Positions 1 through 8,806 of a DNA stretch of 64,000 nucleotides are shown piece after piece. This stretch comes from Paragyromitra xinjiangensis. Its lineage: Eukaryota; Ascomycota; Pezizomycetes; Pezizales; Discinaceae. The notes below the pieces were generated by a model that was given only the letters and a program-made list of their open reading frames with translations, searched no databases and was not told the origin of the DNA. The translations under genes were made by a program, and so were the position numbers. Numbering within the stretch: the first letter of the stretch is position 1; the number at the start of each line of letters is the position of its first letter. The stretch covers positions 2,542,001 to 2,606,000 of the forward strand of contig JBCAMK010000002.1 of assembly GCA_038503065.1 (NCBI GenBank), read 5' to 3'.

Positions 1-865
1 AGTATAGGTAGGTACAGCAAGATGAAAATTTATTTTTCAAAACTATTCCCCAACTTTGAAATGCCCATAGATACAGGTAGAGAATTGATGGTGCTGTGGA
101 TGAATCGAATTTATGAGATTCTCATCCTTGAATTAGGGTAGACATCATGAGAATTTTGAGGGAAAGCATCATGTACACAGAGGGGGGGAGGTACAACTAA
201 ATAATACACCCTGGAGTAGTACAGCACTTCAGTGAATACCTAATGAATCTAGTATTGATGTGGTATTTTAAAGAATGCCTATTTCTTAGAATCAAATATT
301 CTCTAGATTAAGGGTCTGATAATCGGCGTATCTCGATGGAAAGAATATCTACGGCTGAGGCGGGAAGGAAATAGCTACATGTACTTCTTAAACCTCAAAA
401 CCTGGGTCTGTATACAAACTATAGTTCGTGGAAATAAGTCACCATGCTGAATGCAACACCCCTGAATGTCCACCCTATAACTACAACCCAGTTTTTGTCT
501 ATAGGTTATACAGTCTATCGGGGGTATGAGAGAGAAGGCTCGTTTTTTCGGCTAGTTGCTGTAGGGACTTTAGGCTGCGTAGTCATGAGCTATCACTCGC
601 GTAATATGTACCTTCCTTTTGGATCTCGGGATTTGTTGGTGCTTAGGGTAAGATGGTGTTCTGATTGCAGAAATGTGGGGTAATAGTGTTGAAACAAGTA
701 AGAACTCACTCCCACACTTTAATCTCACTACGTTTACTTAACGAATTACTTAAATTCGAGTACTTTTTTCTCTGATTTCTACATACAACAGGCTCAACCT
801 TTGTACAAAACCAGCATATCCAAGGTCTCCAAAGACCCTATCCACCAAGTAGACCCAATCTCATT
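1..865. other. Non-coding stretch at the window edge
   Basis: I see no supportable gene here. The open frames are short and of non-protein-like composition. The region just below 866 lies downstream of the minus-strand secreted-protein gene and probably contains its 3' untranslated end. Confidence 0.5.
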
Positions 866-1569
866 TTAAATAGCCACAACATCCACCCAGAACCTACCAC
901 TGTTAGCTCCCCCTCCCCCAACCAAACAAGAGCATATGCACATACCTTGTATCATCAGTCAAATACTTCGAGTTACTATTAAGCTGCGACTGAATCCACA
1001 ACACCGCCGTCTTGTAAAGATTAATATCATTCGTATACGGATTACCCAGTCCAGTCTGACCATTCCTATGCCCCGCAGCCCACTTATCCCACCCGTAATA
1101 GTTCTGCGCATTCTTACGTGTCGTAACATCAAGGTTGAGATTACTATTCAACTGCGCACCGTTGTTATACTGCGCAGCAGTCTGTCCACTAAACGTCGAA
1201 GACGTCAATCGAATCATGTACCAGTTCTACTTAATCAGCATAGCCCTCACAGGGAGAGTGGAACCATACCTGTTTGAAGATACCAAAGTTTGCTGAATCA
1301 CCGGTTTTACCATCACCGTAGTTATAGTTCGTATTTATCCCCTCAGTCTCTAACATAGCAATAGCGATGTCAAGACTGCTCCCACCAGCGCTAGCGACAG
1401 CCTTCTTCCTGGTGCCGAGACCAGAAACGGTGTAGGAGCCACATCCTTTACCGGAGTTTCCAGGACAGGTTAAAGTCTGTCTGCTTTGAAGAATCTCCGG
1501 TTTCTCAGCTGGAGCAGCGAGAGAAAGGACTGGGAGGACGGCGGCAAAGAGGATGGTGGTGAACTTCAT
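866..1569 (-). CDS. Small secreted protein with a lysozyme-like Glu/FGIFKQNW signature
   Basis: Three exons: 1569-1270, 1226-946 and 899-866. The introns are 43 and 46 nt, the second with a CTAAC branch site. The product is 204 residues. Residues 1-20 form a clear signal peptide (hydrophobic core, cut near AAPA), followed by a short propeptide-like stretch before a mature domain with Cys35 and Cys43. Joining exons 1 and 2 restores FGIFKQNWYMIR across the junction, which supports the splice. The stretch AMLETEG (Glu74, Glu76), then YGDGKTGDSANFGIFKQNW, resembles the way secreted lysozyme-like glycosidases place a catalytic Glu before a G-[FI]-[GF] motif. That enzymatic role is inference; the firm statement is a conserved-looking, secreted fungal protein. 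The C terminus is SGRFWVDVVAI. The gene stands alone among repeats, with a TATA-like box about 73 bp upstream of its ATG. Confidence 0.8.
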
Positions 1570-1641
1570 TTTGAGCTATAGAATCCAGTTGCCTGTGAGG
1601 AAGACTGATAGTGAGAGAGGCTGTTGAGGGGGTTTGTGCGG

Positions 1642-1650
1642 TTTTATATA
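1642..1650 (-). promoter_or_regulatory. TATA box of the secreted-protein gene
   Basis: On the minus strand this reads TATATAAAA and starts about 80 bp upstream of the ATG at 1569. The position fits a core promoter of a strongly or conditionally expressed gene. No experimental support. Confidence 0.5.
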
Positions 1651-2640
1651 CTGTTCCTGAGTGTCATCGACGGCAACTTAATTGATCGGCAGAGGCGTCC
1701 GTGTGTGCCATGGTTCCTATTCTGCGCTATACGATTGTGGGATCTCATAGGTTTCGAATACGGACGGAAGAAAAACCCCCAGCTTAACCTACTCAATGAA
1801 TACGGGACTCCGTGCCTTCGTTCCTGGCGGCCCGATCTACACCTAGAACATCATAACCTTCTTTCCTAGTACCAATATCTCCAAAATAACGAATAATAAC
1901 AACATCTATTATATAAAGCGGGGAAATAAGAAAACCCCCTAGTAACGATGTAGGTTCGGACAATTGCGCACCGGAGTATTAAAGCACCGGAGATCTCCAC
2001 TACGGGGAGTTTTGTTTTTTTCCACGCGAGCTCATTGTGGGGATTCTACATGTAGTAACAGCCTATTAGGGAGATGCCTGAACATAGCTAAAACAGCCGC
2101 GGAGATTTCCGTGCAATATATCCTCAAGGTTGACTACACATTTCCCCCCCCTTTCCCTCCTCCCTTTTAGAGTTGTGTGTGGATCAAGGGTATATATTCT
2201 TTCAGGGGGATCCTATGGTAGATTTTGCGGAGGGAATGTGGGGTTAATTACTGAGGAAGTTTTTAGATAATTCTCCGTTCATAGTGGCGGCCACTTTAGA
2301 TTCGTTAAGGAAAATTCTATGAGACGGGGATTACCCTGGTAGTGGGACGATGTTTAACCTAAGCTTCTTTATATTAATCGAACGGTGGGCGGACCATGTA
2401 TGAGACTTGGTTCCACGGGTCTAGAGTTAGTAGCAGGGATTAGACTGAAGTAATATGGCCGAGGCACGGGTTGGGTGGTTGATGCTCCCAGTATATGTGC
2501 ATGCACACCGGGAATGATAGGAACAGCATATGAGAGGAAATCGCCTCATAGTAACTGAGGTTTAGGTGGATTCCCCTTCATCTGTTGCACTACTTATTTA
2601 TTTCTGCGGTTAGAAGAAACCGAAGTTTCAACCTCGGCAT
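1651..2640. other. Non-coding stretch upstream of the secreted-protein gene
   Basis: I find no open frame with protein-like composition and no RNA gene. It probably holds the upstream region of the minus-strand secreted-protein gene, then runs into the repeat cluster that starts near 2650. Confidence 0.4.
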
Positions 2641-2654
2641 CAATCGCTGCTGCC

Positions 2655-2812
2655 CAATAGTAAGAGAAAAACAGGATCCGTTATTTCACTGAATACTTCG
2701 GATCAGCATTACTGTCTCTACTTCACTTGGGCTACAAGACTTTGGTTCTGCGTTCCCCTAGCTTGCTCCAACGTAATTTGTATCACTGAGACTGCGTATG
2801 CAGGAATAGGGG
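2655..2812. repeat. Degenerate copy of the tRNA-like repeat (lacks the T arm)
   Basis: This block matches 3538-3737 at an offset of about 913 bp. Shared landmarks are agtaagagaaaaa, gttatttcac-gaatacttcgg, cagcattac and cttgggctacaagac, and similarity continues to the TAATTTGTATCACTG motif. It is missing about 26 bp that in the other copy hold the B-box/T-arm, so it cannot encode a tRNA-like RNA. Differences are mostly transitions. Confidence 0.7.
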
Positions 2813-2872
2813 AATAATCTCTAGCCTAGAAATCTATATCTATCTATATTCTATATACATAAAATAGGACGG

Positions 2873-3500
2873 GGGTAGAAACTTGGGGTTACCTTGCTGA
2901 ACTACACTCATACATGTAATTAAGAAAATTACATGTATATCACGGGATGAGGTCGAGAAGCCAAAATATGACGAGCTTTGAATGTAACGAGCGAGGTGGG
3001 TGAAGTGAGAAATGAGAAATATTTTGTATTTTACTTCTCAACCGAGTGGACTCTTAACTGGCTTGGTGTGCCGAATAGATGAGAGGGATTCGCCATGAGC
3101 TATATACAATCCACCCTCCTACTGCTTCCCCCTCCCAACACCCATGCAGTAACACATGGGCAGTCCCTAGTATATATAAAATAGGGAAAAGGGCAGAAAC
3201 TTGGGGTTACCCTCACAAACTACAGCCGTGTAAGGAAAGTCTTGACACCACACCTTACTAGCGAAACAGCTACTGGGGTGTCGAGGCTTTTCTTACATGT
3301 ATGTAATGTAATTGATTCTAGGTAATACATGTATATCATGGGACAAGGTTGAGTGGACTCTTAACTGGCTTGGTGTGTTGAATAGATGAGAGAGAGCCAC
3401 CACGAATCAACATACCTTTGCTGTCAAATTCACTCTCCTACTACTTCCCCTTACCAACGCCCATGCTGTAACACATGGCAGCCCCTAGTACTAAGTAAAT
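2873..3500. repeat. Imperfect tandem repeat, unit about 315 bp
   Basis: The landmark AGAAACTTGGGGTTACC occurs at about 2876 and again at 3192. Likewise GTGGACTCTTAACTGGCTTG occurs at about 3046 and 3357, and the block ending in ATGC-GTAACACATGG occurs at about 3140 and 3460. Copies differ by transitions and small indels. A third, more diverged copy of part of the unit lies near 3840-3990. The first copy contains a perfect hairpin, TACATGTAATT/AATTACATGTA, at about 2911-2936. No coding capacity is visible. Confidence 0.75.
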
Positions 3501-3555
3501 TATGGCTTGACTGCTAAAATCACCCTCCTACCCTCTGTAGTAAGAGAAAAAATTT

Positions 3556-3654
3556 GGTCGAGGCAGGATTCGAACCTGCGTTGGCTGAGTTCGTTATTTC
3601 ACCGAATACTTCGGATCAGCATTACCATCCCTACTCCACTTGGGCTACAAGACC
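3556..3654 (-). other. tRNA-like sequence with Pol III A and B boxes (tRNA relic or tRNA-derived repeat)
   Basis: Read on the minus strand, the 3' half is perfect: a 5-bp T stem GCAGG/CCTGC around TTCGAAT, then CTCGACC followed by a T-run that would terminate Pol III. The 5' half has TAGCCCAAGTGG, a good A box, and a CCC/GGG D stem. The acceptor stem GGTCTTG/CTCGACC has two mismatches. I cannot fold a standard anticodon arm: the only good pairing is GCTGA/TCAGC enclosing 27 nt. It is therefore best read as a tRNA pseudogene or the head of a tRNA-derived repeat. The related block at 2655-2812 supports the second reading. Confidence 0.55.
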
Positions 3655-3837
3655 TTGATTCTATGTCCCCTCAGCTTGGTCTTGAGCCGTTGGAGCGCGT
3701 AGTAGGCGTAATTTGTATCACTGGGGCTGCATATGGAATACTTTCGTTCTACTATATCAGTCTGATCTGATCTGATGAAAATAATTTTTCCCCGCTCAAT
3801 CTCTCGCTCCCATCGTCTACTATCTCTGCGACTTCGC

Positions 3838-3998
3838 ATCTAGTCTATATATAAGATAAGGAAAAGAGCAGGTTCTAGGTGCTACTCTGCTAAAAATACT
3901 ATACTCATAGTAGAACCCAATTAAGAAAATTATGTAAGGGAAACCCAAGGCGCCAGCAGTGACCTGCATGAAATTAATTCTAAGTAGTATATCATGGG
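3838..3998. repeat. Third, diverged copy of the 315-bp repeat unit
   Basis: The block starting TCTATATATAAGATAAGGAAAAGAGCA aligns with the TATATATAAAATAGGG part of the unit at about 3163, and the AATTAAGAAAATTA core of the hairpin recurs at about 3930. It is more degraded than the first two copies. Confidence 0.5.
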
Positions 3999-4345
3999 AA
4001 CGAGGGAAGAAACTATTTGCTTCTCTCGCCCACTGCAGTACTAACTGGCTTTGCACTGCAACAAACGGTATGCGCGTCTAGTTCTAAAGCTCAGTACGTG
4101 CTTGGCTATTTAGCTTGGTCACTTTATACTCGTCGTCGTGCGTAAACTTCAGGGTAAGCACAGGATACCAACGAGCTTGGTCTACGAGAGTAACAGTCAA
4201 CAACGAAAAGCGAGAAACGAAAAACACGAAAAAATCGAGAAGCTTCCTCACTTCCGCTCTTAGATCTTGTCCTGTAGATGAAAATCACTTATTTATTGGT
4301 GTATGCGATAGTCGTGGGATGGTTTAGTGGGTTGTTACCTACATG

Positions 4346-4680
4346 TAGCTATCCATAGCGGGAGAAAGAGTAAGAATAAAGAAAAACAAGCTAGTTACAT
4401 AACGAAAAAGAGTAAAACGAAACAAGCCAACTACTAATAACAAGGGAAAAGAGTAAAAGGAAAAAGAAAAACGATCCAGCTATCATAACAGAAAGTGAAA
4501 AGCAAGAAAAACAAGCCAGTTGTTCATAAAAAAAGAGTAAAAAAGAAAACAAACCAGCCATCCATAACGAAAAAAGAGTGAAAGAAAAAAGGAAAATGAT
4601 CTAGCTATCCATAACGAAAGAGAGAGAAACAGAAGAAACAGAAGAAACAAGCCAGCTACCCATAGCCCGCCAGTCTCGGG
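4346..4680. repeat. A-rich minisatellite, unit about 36-50 bp, roughly seven copies
   Basis: Each unit starts with a variant of CCAGCTATCCATAACG and continues into a purine run of the form AAAAAGAGTAAAAGGAAAAACAA. Unit starts fall near 4348, 4390, 4426, 4476, 4515, 4554, 4601 and 4651 (partial). Units vary in length and sequence, so the array is old. No open frame spans it. Confidence 0.75.
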
Positions 4681-5184
4681 TTGTTGACTGCCATACTCGT
4701 GTTCCCCTCTGAACGAAATTGACAGATTTAAGGTCAGCGGGAGGGATGAACATACTTCAGCAGAGCAGAATCACATATTACATCTATAGAAGCCCTCAAG
4801 AAAGAAAATCAGGAGCTTTACTATACACTCAAAGTTAGCGGAGAAGAGCAAGCTAAACATATTTATGATGGGGAGTCGTACATCACAGAGCGTTCCCTCT
4901 TTATTTGTCAAGTCTAGGACTTACAATCCGTAGCAATATCACACAGCTCTTTAAGAACTCCCTTTGATACCCATATACAACCCTTAATATATGCTCAGTT
5001 TTCTTAACCTCGAGCTTCACGAGAACTAAAATAGGGTCCAGATGTCTCTCCCAGCTCACTGCAATCTACTACAATCACAAACTCTCACTCGCTCATCGCC
5101 AAGCCACCCCCCTGCGGCTTAAAACTTTATCAAAAAACTCTTATCTCCAACCCCACCTCCACAACCCACCACACCTCACCTACA
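4681..5184. other. Spacer and probable NOB1 promoter
   Basis: No gene is visible. The last 150 bp before the NOB1 ATG are pyrimidine/C-rich, as in many fungal leaders. Confidence 0.4.
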
Positions 5185-6390
5185 ATGGCCAACCCAACAC
5201 CCATAGCCGCCCTCATAATTGACGCCGGCCCACTAATCAGCAGCACCTCCACCACTGCGCTCCTCTCGCGCGCTAAACAAGTCTACACAACCCCCTCTGT
5301 GATTGCTGAGATCCGCGACGCTGCAACTCGGTCTCGTCTCGAGACGACATGGCTTCCGTTTATTCAGCAACGATCGCCGAAGGCGGAGAGTGTTAAGGTT
5401 GTTTCGGAGTTTGCGAAGAAGACGGGAGATTATTCGGTGTTGTCTGTGACGGATTTGCAGTTGTTGGCGTTGACGTATGAGTTGGAGGTGGAGGGGAATG
5501 GGGGGGATTGGAGGCTGAGGAGAGTTCCGGGGCAGAAGGGGGTTAATGGACCGGTGCCGAAGGGGAAGAAGGGGAAGGAGGGGGAAGGAGGGGAGGAAGA
5601 TGTGGAAGCTGGAGAGAAGACAGAGGTAGAGACTCCTAAAGCTGCCTCAGAAGAATTCACAGGAAAAGACACCACTTCAACCCCAGAAGAAATCACCTCA
5701 ACCCTCCAAACAACCCACCTCTCCCCTCAACCCTCAGAACCCACCCCCGACCCCTCAGACTCCGACTCCGACTCCGACTCCGGCTGGATAACCCCCTCCA
5801 ACATCCACCTCCACAAAGCCCGCGACACCACCCCCACCCACTCCTCCACCCCAGCCTGGCCCATGGCCGCCGCCCTCGCCACCACCGACTTCGCCATGCA
5901 AAACGTCCTCCTCCAAATGAACCTCCACCTCGTCTCCCCCACCGGCCTCCACCGCATCCGTACAGCCAAAACCTGGGTCCTCCGCTGCCACGCCTGCTTC
6001 AAAATCTGTCGTGACATGAATAAACAATTCTGTCCCTCCTGCGGCGGCGCCACCCTCATGCGTACATCCTGCAGCACCGACTCCGCTGGCACCTTCACGG
6101 TCCATCTCAAACGCAATATGCAGTGGAACAACCGCGGGAATGTGTACTCGATTCCAAAAACGCAGCACGGCAGCGCGAGTGGGAAGGGGGTTAAGAAGAA
6201 TTTGATATTGAGGGAGGATCAGGTGGAGTATCAGAGGGAGGTTAGACAGAATGAGAGACGGAAAGAAAGGGACTTGTTGGATCCGGATTATCTACCTGGG
6301 ATCTTAACGGGTGAGAGGAGGGACACGTCGGGGAAACCGACGATTGGATACGGTAGACAGAATCCGAATAAGGTGAGGGGGAAGCGGTGA
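5185..6390 (+). CDS. NOB1: 20S pre-rRNA endonuclease NOB1 (D-site nuclease)
   Basis: Single exon, 401 residues. NOB1 cleaves 20S pre-rRNA at site D to make the 3' end of 18S rRNA in late cytoplasmic 40S particles. The N-terminal PIN domain is clear: IIDAGPLI near residues 11-18 with the first catalytic Asp, then IAEIRD, and VTDLQLLAL with further acidic residues near 100. A low-complexity acidic/Ser linker follows, including a DSDSDSDS run. The zinc ribbon is CHACFKIC then CPSCGG in the second half. The C-terminal part ends in a basic tail. Its stop is 129 bp from the EXO84 stop, so the two genes converge. The base composition shifts from G-rich to C-rich strands inside the gene, matching the linker. 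Confidence 0.95.
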   Translation: MANPTPIAALIIDAGPLISSTSTTALLSRAKQVYTTPSVIAEIRDAATRSRLETTWLPFIQQRSPKAESVKVVSEFAKKTGDYSVLSVTDLQLLALTYELEVEGNGGDWRLRRVPGQKGVNGPVPKGKKGKEGEGGEEDVEAGEKTEVETPKAASEEFTGKDTTSTPEEITSTLQTTHLSPQPSEPTPDPSDSDSDSDSGWITPSNIHLHKARDTTPTHSSTPAWPMAAALATTDFAMQNVLLQMNLHLVSPTGLHRIRTAKTWVLRCHACFKICRDMNKQFCPSCGGATLMRTSCSTDSAGTFTVHLKRNMQWNNRGNVYSIPKTQHGSASGKGVKKNLILREDQVEYQREVRQNERRKERDLLDPDYLPGILTGERRDTSGKPTIGYGRQNPNKVRGKR

Positions 6391-6519
6391 TGAATAGTTC
6401 TTTATGAAGTTTATGAATAGTTTCTTTTGTCTTGGGTTTAGTTGGAATAAAAGTTTGCTTTGCTACATCGTTCATATTACACTCCAAACTCCTTCAAATA
6501 CACATCATATATACCTCCA

Positions 6520-8666
6520 TTAATTCCCTGCTGCCACTGCCGCCTTCTCCACCCTCCCCGCCCTCAACGTCGGATCCTTCAACTCCTTGAAATCCAATCC
6601 ACAGTCTACCAGCATGGTACTATGGAGCCTCGTAATCTCCATACAATCCTCAAACACCTTCGTCTCCTCTCCAATCGCCTCAAGCTGGCGATCAAACAAC
6701 TCCATATACTCCTCCACCCGATCTTTCGCCCAGCGAACCAACGCACTCGCAAGACGATACTCAAAACAGCTATTATAGATCTCAACCGTATTCTTAATAA
6801 GCGTGAACTGAACCAGCGCCACCTGGGAAATATACAGTGGCACATCCCCCTCAAAACGAACTTGTCTACAACGCATCAGCAACCTTCAATAAAAAGAGTA
6901 AAGGGGACATACCTAGTCCTCTTCTGAATAACCGCCGACTTGGCTTCCAGAAACGCCTCTCTAGCGCGGTCCTCAAAATCTAGACGAATAAGCCACTGTA
7001 CATTCGCCTTCACGGAACTCTTCTTCGCGGGGTTCTCCGTCAAATCCGTAGTCACGATCCCAGCCAACCGGGACGCCCGTTCGTCGAGTTTGTAGTTGAT
7101 TAGTTCGGCGACCAACGCGTTATTCTTCGCCAGTGACTGTGCGAGCTGTCGTAGTTTCTCCACACTACCCACCGCCTCTTCGAACTCGCGATGTGCGATC
7201 TTTTCGTCCAGCTCGTCCATTTGGGACTCGACCCAGCGGAGATTCCGGGTCTGCCCTTCGACGGTGAAGAGGGCGGAGGTGGACCCATGAGCGCTGAGGG
7301 AGTTTAGGAGGTCTCCTTTCTCGAGCAGCTTCGGGTCTCGTCCTGCGAGGAATGTCATGCTATCGCGACGACGCAGGTTGTCTTCTGATTCCGCGCGGAG
7401 AGCTTTCCGGAGCTCGTCCGCGGACTTTTTAAACTGGCGGAGGAGTTCGACCTTTTTAACGACGTCGTCGTTCTGGTATACGAAGGATTCTTTACCGACG
7501 CGGAGGTTGACGGCGTTGAGGACTTGGCCTTTTCTAGAGTCGGAGGGGGAGAGATCTACCATTTCGATTTCGGCGAGGGGCCAGCATCGCTCTGCTACGT
7601 TTTTGATTTGTGGGGCGGCGGTGTTGCCGTTTTCCGTGCGTTTCTTTTTGACCGTAGCGATGAGGAGGTGGTCGTTGAGGAGAACCATATGTACGATGCG
7701 TCGGGGCTTCCACGTTGCCGCGTTGAGCTCAATCCAGTGTCGGGATTCAAGGATGATATGGCGGCCTGGGACCGACGGGAGGAATTTCTGAGCCCCCTCG
7801 ACGGCTTTCCAGAGGGCTTGGAGGTGGCTCATGTGTAGGGCGGTTAAGTCTGCGACGCTGCTACGGTTCGCGCGTTTACGTGAGGTGAGGTCGGAGTTGG
7901 ACATGGAGTTTTCAGAGTCGGATTTGAGGGAGCTGGTGGTGTTGTGCAGGTCGTTGAGGAGGCTGCGGAGTGCGCGCATCTCGGTTTTGAGCTTGTCGAT
8001 TTCTTTGGAGATTAGGATGAATTGGGTGCGGTTTACGAAGACGTTCTTTTGGAGGTCGGAGGAGGTGCGGTTGCGGATTTCTTTGAGGCGTTTTTGGTAG
8101 TCTTTGATTTCTTCGTCGGAGGCATTGGCGAGGACGGTCATGACGACTGGGGGGTGTTAGATATGTGGGAGAGGGGGGGGTGATATTTCATACATGTTTC
8201 TGGATTGAAAGCTGGGTCTCGAAACATATCCAGATTGAGGTCTACATCGTTCCGCACTGTAGATTTAACAGGCAGCTTGGCTCCAGCACCAGCATTTATA
8301 GAAGGCATAGACGGGACTGCGGGCATCGGGGGGGCTTCTCCGATCCCCTCCACGGCCATTGGGAACCGTGTAGACATCCGTCGTTTGACCAAGTCCGCGA
8401 CCTAAACAGTCAGTACCTACGCATTTGCGCCAGAGTTCCAGATCCCACCTTCTCCTTATCCCTCGACCGGACCTGCAGCGGGGCAGGAGGAGTATCAAGC
8501 TTTGCTCCAGGCATCGGGGGCATCGGGACCTGTCTGTAGTCCGCGTCAGCTGTAGCTCACGCAGGGGAGAGCTTCAGTACCTTGGAGCCCCAATGATGGG
8601 TCTCGTAGACTTCCCGGCGCCCCGCTTCTTCCGGAGCGAGAGCCCCTTGGATCGTTCCTTCTCCAT
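6520..8666 (-). CDS. EXO84: Exocyst complex component EXO84
   Basis: Five exons: 8666-8581, 8533-8449, 8401-8194, 8146-6913 and 6865-6520, giving 652 residues. EXO84 is a subunit of the octameric exocyst that tethers secretory vesicles to the plasma membrane. The reconstructed protein starts MEKERSKGLSLRKKRG. It contains the DLVKRRMSTRFP motif, then VLANASDEEIKDYQ leading into a coiled coil (NRTQFILISKEIDKLK), a PH-like region with HMVLLNDHLLIA, and the helical C-terminal exocyst fold. Phases agree at every junction. All four introns are exactly 47 nt as modelled. The donor of intron 2 (GTGGGA) is the least certain. The start lies 140 bp from the VPS3 start, so the two genes share a promoter region. 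Confidence 0.92.
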
Positions 8667-8806
8667 AGCGAGGCGGGGTGGTTTGGAGTGTCGGGTGTGA
8701 GATGGGGAGAGCTGTCGCGGTCGGTCCCGGAGATGTCGCGATAGCTATGACCGGGTAACCAAGAGAGCTCCACCAAAAACAACCACAGCTCATAACATGC
8801 ATCTCA
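8667..8806. promoter_or_regulatory. Bidirectional promoter between EXO84 and VPS3
   Basis: The 140 bp between the two start codons must hold both promoters and leaders. It is GC-rich with no TATA box. The arrangement suggests co-expression of two vesicle-tethering subunits; that is inference. Confidence 0.5.

Noticed and set aside
5430..6168. Several minus-strand open frames opposite NOB1, up to 137 codons
   Set aside because: They mirror the NOB1 linker and the Cys-rich part; composition is Ser/Pro or Gly/Glu/Val-biased and no start context or motif supports them.
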